Assembly (NCBI RefSeq): GCF_001677435.1
Contig: NZ_CP016268.1
Location: 3,833,001-3,897,000, forward strand
DNA: 64,000 nt
Reading direction: 5' to 3'
Source: Woeseia oceani
GTDB taxonomy: Bacteria; Pseudomonadota; Gammaproteobacteria; Steroidobacterales; Woeseiaceae
The position numbers and the translations under genes are program-made. Each line of letters starts with the position of its first letter. Position 1 is the stretch's first letter. The notes beneath the pieces were generated by a model. It was not told where the DNA came from and did not search any database. It saw only the letters and a program-made list of their open reading frames with translations. Shown one piece after another: positions 1 to 7,059 of this stretch.

Positions 1-2
1 CT

Positions 3-1358
3 GCCTGGAAAGCCTGTGTGCTGAAAGAAGAAAATTCGCCGGAAGCGGTCGCGAAAATATCCGGCGTAGCGGCGGACGATATTCGCAGCGCGGCGCGGCT
101 GTACGCAACGGCCGGTCGCGGCGCGATCTATTACGGCCTCGGTGTTACCGAGCACAGCCAGGGCTCGACGATGGTCATGGGCATGGCCAACCTCGCCATG
201 GCGACCGGCAACATTGGTTTTTCCGGTTGTGGCGTAAACCCTCTGCGTGGCCAGAACAACGTGCAGGGCTCCTGCGATATGGGCTCGTTTCCTCACGAGC
301 TGGCCGGCTACCGGCCGGTCTCGGATGACGCAGTACGGGGCTCATTTGAGAAACGCTGGGGCGTCGAGCTCGACCCGGTACCGGGCTACCGCATACCCAA
401 CATGTTTGATGCGGCGATTGCCGGCGAGTACAAGGGCATGTACATCCAGGGTGAGGACATTGCGCAATCCGACCCCAATACACAACACGTCGAAGCCGCG
501 CTGCTGGCAATGGATTGCGTTGTGGTTCAGGACCTGTTCCTGAATGAAACCGCAAAGTTCGCGCACGTGTTTCTGCCGGGCACCTCGTTTCTGGAGAAGG
601 ATGGCACCTTCATCAACGCCGAACGTCGCATCAATCGCGTACGCCCGGTAATGAAACCGCAGCAAGGCAAAGCCGAATGGCTCATCACCCAGGAACTGTC
701 ACAGGCCCTTGGTTACGACATGCACTATGCCTCGGAAGCCGAAATCATGGACGAGATCGCGGCACTGACCCCAACGTTCCAGGGCGTGTCGTTCGACTTC
801 CTTGATCGCTACGGCAGCGTGCAATGGCCGTGCAACGAGAAAGCACCGCTGGGTACGCCGATCATGCACATTGATCAGTTCGTGCGCGGCAAGGGCCTGT
901 TTATCGAAACAGACTATGTGCCAACCGAAGAACGCAGCAACCGCAAGTTCCCGCTACTGCTGACTACGGGCCGCATCCTGTCGCAATACAATGTTGGCGC
1001 ACAGACACGCCGCACCGAGAATATTGTTTGGTATCACGAAGATCTGCTGGAGATACATCCGCACGATGCGGAGACCCGCGGCATACAGGACGGGGATCAG
1101 GTCAGTCTGCGCAGCCGGAAAGGCGAGATCACCTTGCGCGCAACGATTACCGAGCGTGTTCAACCCGGCGTCGTTTACACCACCTTCCACAACCCGGAAA
1201 CCGGCGCCAACGTCGTCACGACCGAGTACAGCGACTGGGCTACCAGCTGCCCTGAGTACAAAGTAACCGCTGTGCAAGTCGCACCGGCTGCCCGCCGCTC
1301 GGAATGGCAGCACAAGTTCGCAAAACGCGCGGCGAAACAGGAAGTGACCGAGACCTGA
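3..1358 (+). CDS. fdhF: Formate dehydrogenase alpha subunit, C-terminal part (5' end outside the window)
   Basis: This is the C-terminal ~450 residues of a molybdopterin oxidoreductase that oxidises formate to CO2. The frame is open to the window edge, so the Fe-S and Mo-ligand regions lie upstream. Visible are the Mo-cofactor domain stretch GCGVNPLRGQNNVQGSCDMG, the segment VFLPGTSFLEKDGTFINAERR, and a C-terminal molybdopterin-dinucleotide-binding beta-barrel (LLLTTGRILSQYNVGAQTRR, then TTFHNPETGANVVTT). These are typical of the alpha subunit of formate dehydrogenases. The beta/gamma partners would lie upstream if this is the NAD-linked type. The gene is convergent with the next one, with a 25-bp gap. 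Family assignment is firm; the electron acceptor is inferred. Confidence 0.93.
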   Translation, partial: AWKACVLKEENSPEAVAKISGVAADDIRSAARLYATAGRGAIYYGLGVTEHSQGSTMVMGMANLAMATGNIGFSGCGVNPLRGQNNVQGSCDMGSFPHELAGYRPVSDDAVRGSFEKRWGVELDPVPGYRIPNMFDAAIAGEYKGMYIQGEDIAQSDPNTQHVEAALLAMDCVVVQDLFLNETAKFAHVFLPGTSFLEKDGTFINAERRINRVRPVMKPQQGKAEWLITQELSQALGYDMHYASEAEIMDEIAALTPTFQGVSFDFLDRYGSVQWPCNEKAPLGTPIMHIDQFVRGKGLFIETDYVPTEERSNRKFPLLLTTGRILSQYNVGAQTRRTENIVWYHEDLLEIHPHDAETRGIQDGDQVSLRSRKGEITLRATITERVQPGVVYTTFHNPETGANVVTTEYSDWATSCPEYKVTAVQVAPAARRSEWQHKFAKRAAKQEVTET

Positions 1359-1383
1359 AATATCTGCGCGTATCGACGCCTTG

Positions 1384-2490
1384 CTAGCGCAACGCGGGCA
1401 GCCTGTCTCCGTCCGCCTCATTGCGAACAAACCGGCCAATAGGGTTGAGGCTTGGTACGTTGTCACAGATCACTTTGATGATGGTCACGATCGGTACCGC
1501 CATCAATGCACCAGCAACACCCCACAACCAGCCCCAGATAATTACCGACAGGAAAATGAACACGGGACTCAACGCCATTCGGCGCCCCAGTATCGCCGGT
1601 GTCACCAGTTGCCCTTCAAGGATGGTCAGCACCAGTAGTGCAGAGGGAACCATCGCCGCCTCTGCCAGTGTGTCGAAAGTGGTTAGCCCAACAATCGTCA
1701 GTACACTCGCGGAGGCCACGGCCCCGAGGTAGGGAGCGAAATTGAACAGGGCGGTCATCAATCCCCACAGGAAGGGGTTTGGCACGTCCAGCAAATACAT
1801 CGCGCCACTCAAGGCCAGGCCAAGTGACAAATTGATCGCTGTCACGGTTAGCAGGTAGCGGGACAGTTCGGAACGCACCTGCCGTGCGATGGTGACGATA
1901 CGCCGGCACTCTTGCCAGCTCCGGCCACACAGCGTGATGCGGCGTAACAAGGTGTCTCCGGAGGCAAGCAGGAAGAAAGTCAGGAAGACGACGATACCAA
2001 CGAAGGTCAGAACTGATGGCAGACTGCCGACTATGTTCTCGAACATGCCGGGACCGCGAACGACCACTGACTGCGCTTTAGCTGGCGCGTCGGACTGGCC
2101 CAGCTCGGTAACCTCTGCGGCAATTTCCTGGATGTCGGCCAGTTTTTGGTTTGCCGAGAAGCTGTAGGTCTTCAGGTCGCGTATAGAGCGCGGCGCTTCT
2201 TGCAACCACTGTTCAGCCGGTTCGGCGAGTGCTCCGAAGATCAATACAACAAGCGCCAGAAGGCCTGTAACCAGTGTCGCGGCTGTGAATGCGGCGGGTA
2301 CGTGAAGTCTCTGAAAGGCGCGCACAACCGGTGACAACAGAAAATTCAGCAAGATCGCGAAAGCGATCGGGACCAAAAGCTCCGCGGCCTGATAAAGCGT
2401 TGCGAGAACGGCCAGAGGTGCCACCGTCAGCATCGCATACGACGAAGGTCGCCTCCGTTTCTCTGTCGCCAGCGGTGTCAGCGTGTTCAT
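1384..2490 (-). CDS. AI-2E family (PerM-like) membrane permease
   Basis: A ~368-residue inner-membrane protein with the AI-2E/PerM layout: two N-terminal hydrophobic segments, a soluble helical insert (about residues 95-155), then a C-terminal cluster of helices including FLTFFLLASGD and the PYLGA and EGQLVTPAILGRRM signatures. Family members export small molecules or ions; the substrate here is unknown. I chose the ATG (MNTLTPL); GTG and TTG codons lie 3 and 9 bases upstream, the TTG abutting the stop of the preceding gene. It is the last gene of a tight four-gene operon led by DUF883, which suggests a stress role and expression from the predicted sigma54 promoter at 3564-3579. Confidence 0.88.
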   Translation of the reverse strand: MNTLTPLATEKRRRPSSYAMLTVAPLAVLATLYQAAELLVPIAFAILLNFLLSPVVRAFQRLHVPAAFTAATLVTGLLALVVLIFGALAEPAEQWLQEAPRSIRDLKTYSFSANQKLADIQEIAAEVTELGQSDAPAKAQSVVVRGPGMFENIVGSLPSVLTFVGIVVFLTFFLLASGDTLLRRITLCGRSWQECRRIVTIARQVRSELSRYLLTVTAINLSLGLALSGAMYLLDVPNPFLWGLMTALFNFAPYLGAVASASVLTIVGLTTFDTLAEAAMVPSALLVLTILEGQLVTPAILGRRMALSPVFIFLSVIIWGWLWGVAGALMAVPIVTIIKVICDNVPSLNPIGRFVRNEADGDRLPALR

Positions 2491-2499
2491 CACGAGCAA

Positions 2500-2796
2500 C
2501 TACGGCGTAACACCAGTAACCGGGCTGGTAAACAGCCGCGATACCAGGAATGCGGCATTCGCCGTACTCGCCACTTTGCGTCGAACCTTGGATCTGCCAG
2601 AAGCGTGGCCCGGATGATTCTTGCCGCTGCCCCAGAGAACACCGGCAGCGAAGAACAGTGCCAGAGAACCAGGGCTACCGAGATGCTCCCGTTTCCAGTT
2701 GTCGAGAGCACGACGATGACCTTCAAGCTCATTCGACTTCTCGATCGATAGTGCCCGCAACCGACGGACTGCAGCTTTCTGTTGGCTTAACGTCAC
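2500..2796 (-). CDS. Small basic membrane protein in YqjK-like position
   Basis: A 98-residue protein that I do not recognise by sequence. It begins with GTG, and the GTGA overlaps the stop codon of the holin-like gene by 4 bases, so translational coupling is likely. The N-terminal half is a charged helix (KAAVRRLRALSIEKSNELEG), followed by one hydrophobic segment (SLALFFAAGVLWG) and a basic tail. In E. coli the order yqjD-yqjE-yqjK is similar, with a small basic protein last, so a YqjK-like role is an inference from position and general character. A longer in-frame reading running up to 3120 crosses the real holin gene and is rejected. Confidence 0.6.
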   Translation of the reverse strand: MTLSQQKAAVRRLRALSIEKSNELEGHRRALDNWKREHLGSPGSLALFFAAGVLWGSGKNHPGHASGRSKVRRKVASTANAAFLVSRLFTSPVTGVTP

Positions 2797-3212
2797 GACG
2801 ACATTCCTTTTGCCTGCAGTTGTTCTCGGGTTGCTACGAACTCCAGGTGTTTGCTCAGGGCGAGTACTTTGCGAACAAGCAGGCCAGCAATGAGCAAGTG
2901 GCCAACGGCGAGCAGGCCGAGCATAGCCCAGAGCGGAGCGCCCGCCGCCAGCAGGGCGAATACCCCGCCGGCCACTATCAGGCCCCAGGCGGTCAGCAGC
3001 AGGACCGCGGCGATCGTCCCGAGAAAAGCCATCAATGCCACGCTCGTGGCAGCCAGCCTCGCTTCTGCCAGAGCGAGCTCGGAAATTAGCCTGATACGCG
3101 CGCGGTGCGCGCCGAACCATCCGGCGACATGAGTCGCGACCGATTCGGCATCCCCGGCCGGTTCCGATGGATTAGCAAGGTCGGCGGCCTCGTTGTTAGC
3201 AGCGCTGTGCAT
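2793..3212 (-). CDS. YqjE-like phage-holin-family membrane protein
   Basis: A 139-residue protein of the Phage_holin_3_6/YqjE type. It has a polar N-terminus, an amphipathic helix rich in Ala/Glu/Arg (ISELALAEARLAATSVALMA), two closely spaced transmembrane helices (GTIAAVLLLTAWGLIVAGGVF and LWAMLGLLAVGHLLIAGLLV, about residues 62-112) and a short charged tail. Despite the family name these are chromosomal envelope proteins, not lysis holins; YqjE sits with the ribosome-tethering protein YqjD. It starts six bases after the DUF883 gene ends and overlaps the next gene by 4 bases. Confidence 0.8.
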   Translation of the reverse strand: MHSAANNEAADLANPSEPAGDAESVATHVAGWFGAHRARIRLISELALAEARLAATSVALMAFLGTIAAVLLLTAWGLIVAGGVFALLAAGAPLWAMLGLLAVGHLLIAGLLVRKVLALSKHLEFVATREQLQAKGMSS

Positions 3213-3218
3213 GCAGAT

Positions 3219-3509
3219 CTATCGGCGCAACAACGCAGACGCGATTACACCGGCAGCGAATGCCATACCTGCCGCGGCAAGTGGCTGCTCTCTGACGAAC
3301 TCCTGCGTTTGCGACAGCACGTTCCCGGCCTTTTTGCTTGCCAACTCCTGAGTCGCTTCAGCCTTGTCTCCGACAGCGTGCGCACGCGCGCGGACTTCCT
3401 TTTCAGCCTTTTCTGCTTTTGCAGCGGCTGCGTCGATAAAGTTGTGCGCTGTTTCTGCGGCGTGTTGTGTTGTGGAGTGACTGGTTGCTTTGTTTGCTTT
3501 GGCGTTCAT
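3219..3509 (-). CDS. DUF883 (YqjD/ElaB-like) membrane-anchored stress protein
   Basis: A 96-residue protein with a long Ala/Lys/Glu-rich helical region followed by a C-terminal glycine-containing membrane segment and RR end (EQPLAAAGMAFAAGVIASAL, then LRR). This is the ElaB/YqjD/DUF883 architecture; YqjD binds stationary-phase ribosomes to the inner membrane in E. coli. I chose the ATG at 3509 because AGAGAGGAGA lies just upstream; an ORF starting 90 bases earlier lacks a ribosome-binding site. It is the first gene of the DUF883-YqjE-small protein-AI-2E operon and lies about 43 bases downstream of the predicted start of transcription from the sigma54 promoter. Confidence 0.85.
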   Translation of the reverse strand: MNAKANKATSHSTTQHAAETAHNFIDAAAAKAEKAEKEVRARAHAVGDKAEATQELASKKAGNVLSQTQEFVREQPLAAAGMAFAAGVIASALLRR

Positions 3510-3563
3510 GTGCAATCTCCTCTCTACTGCAAATGTGGTGTGTCTTGCTGTTAGTAGGGAAGA

Positions 3564-3579
3564 TGCAGAAACCATGCCA
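3564..3579 (-). promoter_or_regulatory. rpoN-dependent: Predicted sigma54 (-24/-12) promoter of the DUF883 operon
   Basis: On the minus strand the sequence reads TGGCATGGTTTCTGCA. The sigma54 consensus is TGGCACG-N4-TTGCA. Both invariant dinucleotides (GG and GC) are present with the required 10-base spacing; one base in each half differs from consensus. Transcription would start near 3552, giving a ~43-base leader to DUF883. Confidence 0.7.
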
Positions 3580-3680
3580 GCGCAAATCGGCGCCGGCAAC
3601 GGAGTCTCTGTTGCCTAAATGCAGTCGTTGACTGGTATCGCGGCCTGCGGGCAGGGCTGCGTGCGTCATGATGGTTTTGT

Positions 3681-3706
3681 AAAAATTGCGACGGAACGCA
3701 ATTTTT
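3681..3706 (-). terminator. Hairpin after the NtrC-type regulator gene
   Basis: Perfect 10-base inverted repeat AAAAATTGCG / CGCAATTTTT with a 6-base loop, just downstream of the regulator gene that ends at 3726. On the minus strand the 3' arm ends in a T run, fitting an intrinsic terminator. The same DNA overlaps a degenerate copy of the CGGAAAAAATT motif seen upstream of other predicted sigma54 promoters, so it could instead or also be an activator site for the DUF883 promoter. Confidence 0.55.
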
Positions 3707-3725
3707 TCCGTTGCAGCCCGGGTGG

Positions 3726-5033
3726 CTAGCTTGTCGCGTCCTCACCGTATTCGTTAAGGCGGTTATACAGCGTCTTCAAACTCACCCCGAGGCTTTCTGC
3801 GGCGGCCTTCTTGTTGCCGCCGTATTGTTTTAACGTCGCAAGAATCAGATCCTTCTCAACGTCGGCAATCGAACGGCCGACGCTTAGGCCTTCGACCTCC
3901 ACGTGCAGGTCGTCAAAGGTTTCGAGCGCCTCAACGACATCGCCTTCCGCCATGATGTAAGCACGATGTACGGTGTGCTTCAGCTCACGAACATTACCTG
4001 GCCACTGATGACTGGAAAATTGTTGCAACGCGCCCTCGGAGAACACTTTCTCGGTATTGTTGTCACGGTTCAGCGAATTCAAAAAGTGCTGCGCCAGCAG
4101 TTCGACATCCCCTTGCCGCTGCCTTAGTGGCGGCAGAACAAGGGGGAAAACCTGCAACCGGAAATACAGGTCTTCACGCAGTAAACCTTCGCGTACTGCT
4201 TCCGCAGGGTCGCGATTGGTGGCAGCAATCAACCTCGCATCCGTTGGTATCTCGGTTTCCCCGCCAACCCGCAGGAAGCGCCCGGTTTCCAGCACGCGGA
4301 GCAGGTGCGTTTGCAGCTCCATCGGCATCTCGGTGATTTCGTCGAGAAATAAGGTGCCACCATGTGCCCGCTCGAAGAAACCTGCGTGGCGTTTCGCCGC
4401 ACCGGTAAAACTGCCCTTCTCATGACCGAACAGCTGACTGGAAATCAATTCTTTCGACAGGCCACCACAGTTCACAGGCACGAAGGGACCGCAGCGGTCA
4501 CTCAATCGATGGACAGCCTCGGCGGCAAGTTCTTTACCTGTGCCGCTCTCCCCTTGAATGAACACCGTACTGGACGTTGGCGCAACCTGACGTAACTTCG
4601 TGACGACCGCCTGCATGACATCGCTATCACCAATCATCAGACCGGTCTTAACGACATCTTCGGCAGATTCCGGTCCCGAATCCACGGCGACCGCATTGAT
4701 CATGCCGAGCATCTCCCGCGGCTCGATCGGCTTCTTCATGTAGCTGACACCGTCACCCGCCATCCCGCCGATCAGTGACTTGACCCCGGTATGACCCGTA
4801 ATGACGATGATTTTCGCAGGCCGCTTTGTCTCGAATGCATCAAACAGCTCAAGCCCGCTCCCGTCCGGCAGCATCAGATCAAGCAACAATACGTCTGGTG
4901 TTCGCTCATTCAGCAGTTCGCGCGCGGCCGTGATCGTGTTTGCTGTAGCGACTTTATGGTCATGCAGGCGCAAGAATTCGGCCATGCCACTGGTGAATCC
5001 GGCTTCGTCATCAACAATTTGTATGTAAGCCAT
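3726..5033 (-). CDS. NtrC-family sigma54-activating response regulator
   Basis: A 435-residue bacterial enhancer-binding protein with three domains. The receiver is about residues 1-115, with acidic pocket D8/D9, phospho-acceptor D52 in LLLDLMLPDGSG and conserved K100. The AAA+ domain is about 135-370, with Walker A GESGTGKE at 161-168, the sigma54 contact loop GSFTGA at 207-212 in place of the usual GAFTGA, Walker B LFLDEITEMP, and a DLYFRL / PPLRQR stretch. The Fis-type helix-turn-helix is at 390-430 (GGNKKAAAESLGVSLKTLYN). No kinase gene is adjacent in the same orientation, so it is an orphan by position. It is the obvious candidate activator of the sigma54 promoters on both sides of it. 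Ser in place of Ala in the GAFTGA loop occurs in some members and may alter activity. Confidence 0.95.
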   Translation of the reverse strand: MAYIQIVDDEAGFTSGMAEFLRLHDHKVATANTITAARELLNERTPDVLLLDLMLPDGSGLELFDAFETKRPAKIIVITGHTGVKSLIGGMAGDGVSYMKKPIEPREMLGMINAVAVDSGPESAEDVVKTGLMIGDSDVMQAVVTKLRQVAPTSSTVFIQGESGTGKELAAEAVHRLSDRCGPFVPVNCGGLSKELISSQLFGHEKGSFTGAAKRHAGFFERAHGGTLFLDEITEMPMELQTHLLRVLETGRFLRVGGETEIPTDARLIAATNRDPAEAVREGLLREDLYFRLQVFPLVLPPLRQRQGDVELLAQHFLNSLNRDNNTEKVFSEGALQQFSSHQWPGNVRELKHTVHRAYIMAEGDVVEALETFDDLHVEVEGLSVGRSIADVEKDLILATLKQYGGNKKAAAESLGVSLKTLYNRLNEYGEDATS

Positions 5034-5124
5034 AGTTTCTTGCTCAAATATTGGCGATCAGGTCATTGATGATGAACATGCTTACCGCTGATCCGGCGGG
5101 AGTCAATATACGCAAGACGTGCGC

Positions 5125-5141
5125 GCGGCAAAATTTACGCG
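5125..5141 (+). promoter_or_regulatory. Candidate activator site upstream of the entericidin-like gene
   Basis: GCGGCAAAATTTACGCG, centred ~93 bases upstream of the -24 GG of the promoter at 5225. The core AAAATTTAC is identical to the motifs at 6561-6579 and, on the minus strand, 11043-11060. Position and repetition suggest an enhancer site for a sigma54 activator; the protein that binds it is inferred. Confidence 0.5.
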
Positions 5142-5224
5142 TTTTCTCGTTTTCGTAGTAGTTCTTACACAGAAGCCAGCGAAACAGGTACTCCCAACCG
5201 AAAGAATCACGTGCTAACCACGGC

Positions 5225-5240
5225 TGGCACGATCATTGCT
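5225..5240 (+). promoter_or_regulatory. rpoN-dependent: Predicted sigma54 promoter of the entericidin-like lipoprotein gene
   Basis: TGGCACGATCATTGCT matches every specified position of the sigma54 consensus TGGCACG-N4-TTGCT, with 10 bases between GG and GC. Transcription would start near 5251, leaving a ~70-base leader that contains AACTGGAGGA before the ATG at 5321. Confidence 0.85.
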
Positions 5241-5320
5241 TATTACTAACAGTAAGCGCAGCCGGTATTGGTTCGCGACGGAACGATTCGAATTCCATGG
5301 GTAAACTGGAGGATTAAGCA

Positions 5321-5509
5321 ATGAAAACATCACTGACAATGGCTGCACTGCTCTTGGCCGGTATTCTGGCTGCTGGTTGCGACAATGACGGCCCGATGGA
5401 GAATGCAGGCGAAGCAATTGATGACGCAGCAACAGATGTAGCGAATGCCACGGAAGACGCATGTGAAGACATCAAGGAAGGTGCCGGCGCCGCAGACACA
5501 AACTGCTAA
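5321..5509 (+). CDS. Entericidin-like small lipoprotein
   Basis: A 62-residue secreted lipoprotein. It has a classic short signal peptide ending in lipobox LAAGC (Cys20), followed by an acidic, Ala/Asp/Glu-rich mature part and a C-terminal Cys. The size and the GEAIDDAATD repeat character resemble entericidin A/B, whose B member is induced by stress and stationary phase. It has a good ribosome-binding site (GGAGGA), a near-perfect sigma54 promoter and a strong intrinsic terminator, so it is a self-contained, probably highly expressed unit. Function as toxin or envelope-stress lipoprotein is not shown by sequence. Confidence 0.82.
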   Translation: MKTSLTMAALLLAGILAAGCDNDGPMENAGEAIDDAATDVANATEDACEDIKEGAGAADTNC

Positions 5510-5532
5510 GCGCAATTGGCGACCATGTCGTC

Positions 5533-5572
5533 AGCGCTCCACGAATCTGCTGGATTCGTGGAGCGCTTTTTT
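5533..5572 (+). terminator. Intrinsic terminator of the entericidin-like gene
   Basis: A perfect 15-base stem (AGCGCTCCACGAATC with its complement) around a 5-base loop, followed directly by six T residues on the plus strand. Confidence 0.92.
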
Positions 5573-5622
5573 ATGAGCGCTTATTTGGCAAGGGAAAACC
5601 CGGCCCACCTGCGACCGCCGGC

Positions 5623-5901
5623 TTAGCTCGGGTCTCTGGCTGCGGCCTGCTCCGGGTTGGCGTTGCTCCTGGCAATATTCAGCGCAGCATTGACTCTCTG
5701 ATACTGATTGGCTACCTCGCCGGCATCGTGCTCGCTGCTCAACATAGCTTCCTCGGTTGCCGTTTGCAGCTCGAGAAGATCCTGGATCCAGTCCTCAAGC
5801 ACGGCGCATCGCTGATCCGGACTCAATGCCTGATCAGCGAGGACGTCATTCGGGTCGCCCTCCAGTCGGCCGCCGTACGGCAGCTGTGATTGCTCGCTCA
5901 T
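5623..5901 (-). CDS. Conserved-looking small acidic cytoplasmic protein
   Basis: A 92-residue soluble protein that I do not recognise. It has no signal or membrane segment. It is acidic and predicted mostly helical in its second half (DWIQDLLELQTATEEAMLSS). The start was set at the ATG preceded by GAGGAGACAGCG, six codons inside the longest reading. It follows the PLDc_N gene by 10 bases and so should be the last gene of the DUF1328-PLDc_N operon. Its inclusion in a predicted sigma54 stress unit is the only clue to its role. Confidence 0.65.
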   Translation of the reverse strand: MSEQSQLPYGGRLEGDPNDVLADQALSPDQRCAVLEDWIQDLLELQTATEEAMLSSEHDAGEVANQYQRVNAALNIARSNANPEQAAARDPS

Positions 5902-5911
5902 CGCTGTCTCC

Positions 5912-6109
5912 TCATACAATTTGCGTGTGACCGTCGCCTTTCGGGCCAGCTATCGCCCAAACCACGAAACCCAGTACCGGCAACAGCAGTATGAGTACGG
6001 TCCACATCACCTTAGAACCGGATGTCGCACTGCTGCCCAGCGTTTTGATGATTGCCCATACATCCAGTATCAGAATCAGCAATCCGAAAAAGCCTACTTC
6101 TATTCCCAT
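5912..6109 (-). CDS. PLDc_N-family small membrane protein
   Basis: A 65-residue protein with two transmembrane helices (FFGLLILILDVWAIIKTLGS and VMWTVLILLLPVLGFVVWAI) and the ending IAGPKG. This is the stand-alone form of the phospholipase-D nuclease N-terminal membrane domain (PLDc_N), otherwise found at the start of cardiolipin synthases. The ATG was chosen because AGGAGATCAAGG lies upstream. It sits between the DUF1328 gene and an unknown gene, all on the minus strand. A stand-alone PLDc_N gene close to a full phospholipase-D gene with the same predicted promoter class is notable. Confidence 0.8.
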   Translation of the reverse strand: MGIEVGFFGLLILILDVWAIIKTLGSSATSGSKVMWTVLILLLPVLGFVVWAIAGPKGDGHTQIV

Positions 6110-6166
6110 GACCTTGATCTCCTGTTTTTTTTGAACAACTCGCGAGCTGCTGCGGGCGTGTAATAG

Positions 6167-6200
6167 AAGCAAGGACGGGTCTACGTGACCCGCCCTGCTT
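6167..6200 (-). other. GC-rich hairpin between the DUF1328 and PLDc_N genes
   Basis: An imperfect inverted repeat (GAAGCAAGGACGGGT against ACCCGCCCTGCTTC, with one mismatch and one bulge) in the 100-base gap between the two genes. There is no T run on the minus strand, so it is more likely a processing or attenuating structure than a full terminator. Confidence 0.4.
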
Positions 6201-6208
6201 CCGCTTGA

Positions 6209-6382
6209 CTAGATAGGCGGTCGCCCGCGTAGAGCGCCAAAAATTGCGCTGACGATCAGTAGAACCAGAAAAATGAAGAACAGAATCTTCGCTATTCCTG
6301 CTGCGGCGCCTGCAATCCCGCCGAAGCCCAGTACTGCTGCGAGTATCGCCAGCACCAGAAACGCCAGTGACCATGAAAGCAT
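6209..6382 (-). CDS. DUF1328 (YtjA-like) small membrane protein
   Basis: A 57-residue protein beginning [20 protein letters not shown] and ending with a short basic tail. The two transmembrane helices and a central [16 protein letters not shown] stretch are diagnostic of DUF1328/YtjA. I decoded it directly from the minus strand; it is too short for most ORF cut-offs. It is preceded by GGAGTACACGACA and lies ~60 bases downstream of the predicted transcription start from the sigma54 promoter at 6453-6468. Members are often seen among stress-induced envelope genes; no biochemical function is known to me. Confidence 0.85.
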   Translation of the reverse strand: MLSWSLAFLVLAILAAVLGFGGIAGAAAGIAKILFFIFLVLLIVSAIFGALRGRPPI

Positions 6383-6452
6383 TGTCGTGTACTCCTGTTA
6401 GTTCATTGCCAGGTTTTCCCGGCGTACAAAATAATGTTGCCAACAATGAATA

Positions 6453-6468
6453 TGCAGGATGCGTACCA
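6453..6468 (-). promoter_or_regulatory. rpoN-dependent: Predicted sigma54 promoter of the DUF1328 operon
   Basis: On the minus strand TGGTACGCATCCTGCA has GG and GC at the exact 10-base spacing and two departures from TGGCACG-N4-TTGCA. It is divergent from the CsbD promoter, and the candidate activator site at 6561-6579 lies between the two, ~103 bases from this one. Confidence 0.6.
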
Positions 6469-6560
6469 ACAAAGTATCCGCACTGAAATACCGACTGTGG
6501 CTGCAAATCTCTTTACAGCGCACGGGAATAGTGGAATCCACGTTTGAAAATATTGCCGAG

Positions 6561-6579
6561 CCGGGAAAAATTTACGACG
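6561..6579 (+). promoter_or_regulatory. Candidate activator site between divergent sigma54 promoters
   Basis: CCGGGAAAAATTTACGACG, sharing the AAAATTTAC core with the sites at 5125 and 11043. It is ~73 bases upstream of the CsbD -24 element and ~103 bases upstream of the DUF1328 one, so one site could serve both. Confidence 0.5.
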
Positions 6580-6641
6580 AATGCCGCACTACAAACACGA
6601 GGCAGTCCGGGCAAGACGCTGTTCAAGCGGTATTCGGCGGT

Positions 6642-6657
6642 TGGCACACATGTTGCT
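6642..6657 (+). promoter_or_regulatory. rpoN-dependent: Predicted sigma54 promoter of the csbD-like gene
   Basis: TGGCACACATGTTGCT: a perfect -24 TGGCAC and -12 TTGCT with 10 bases between GG and GC. Transcription would start near 6669, giving a ~127-base leader. Confidence 0.8.
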
Positions 6658-6751
6658 TCTTAGCTAAGCAAGACACGCCGCAAACCGGAACAACGGAACA
6701 GGCGTGTTCATCAAGCTTTCGAACTTTAAGCTGCGGGAAGCAGCCAGGCGA

Positions 6752-6768
6752 CCGGTGAATTTTTCCGG
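6752..6768 (-). promoter_or_regulatory. Activator-site-like motif in the csbD leader
   Basis: On the minus strand CCGGAAAAATTCACCGG, close to the shared CSGMAAAATTYAC motif and flanked by CCGG on both sides. It lies downstream of the predicted csbD transcription start and just before the AAAGGAGG ribosome-binding site, so it may be a repressing or auxiliary site, or chance. Confidence 0.35.
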
Positions 6769-6795
6769 TCAAGAATTTAAAGGAGGATTGCCGAC

Positions 6796-6999
6796 ATGAA
6801 CGAAGACACCATCAAAGGAAACTGGAACGAACTCAAGGGCAAGGTCAAAGAGCAGTGGGGCCGATTGACTGATGACGAGATCGAGCAGATCGACGGCAAA
6901 TCAGATCAACTGGTTGGCGCGATCCAGAAGCACTATGGTCGTTCAGTAGATGAAGCCAAGCGCGAGATTGATGAATGGCGGTCGGGCGTGAAGCACTAG
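6796..6999 (+). CDS. CsbD-family stress protein
   Basis: A 67-residue hydrophilic helical protein beginning MNEDTIKGNWNELKGKVKEQ, the hallmark of the CsbD family (general-stress proteins; E. coli YjbJ). The WGRLTDDEIEQIDGK segment and a C-terminal AKREIDEW complete the family pattern. It is preceded by a strong ribosome-binding site (AAAGGAGG) and followed by an intrinsic terminator. The family has no assigned enzymatic activity; it is induced by sigmaB in Bacillus and by stationary phase in enterics. Here sigma54 control is predicted instead. Confidence 0.93.
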   Translation: MNEDTIKGNWNELKGKVKEQWGRLTDDEIEQIDGKSDQLVGAIQKHYGRSVDEAKREIDEWRSGVKH

Positions 7000-7022
7000 A
7001 TTTCAACAGCTCGAGAACGATC

Positions 7023-7053
7023 GGGCCGGCAGCATCGCTGTCGGCCCTTTTTT
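7023..7053 (+). terminator. Intrinsic terminator of the csbD-like gene
   Basis: An 11-base GC-rich stem (GGGCCGGCAGC with GCTGTCGGCCC, one G-T pair), a 3-base loop and six T residues. Confidence 0.9.
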
Positions 7054-7059
7054 GCTAGC

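Noticed and set aside
954-1466. 170-codon minus-strand frame opposite the formate dehydrogenase gene
   Set aside because: Shadow of a clearly coding frame; no family features and no ribosome-binding site.
2797-3120. Upstream half of a 206-codon minus-strand frame (2500-3120)
   Set aside because: It overlaps the well-supported YqjE-like gene out of frame. Only the last 98 codons, from the GTG at 2796, look like a protein.
2793-3212. Holin annotation as evidence of a prophage
   Set aside because: The holin-named family includes chromosomal YqjE proteins; the DUF883 neighbour fits that, and no phage genes are present.
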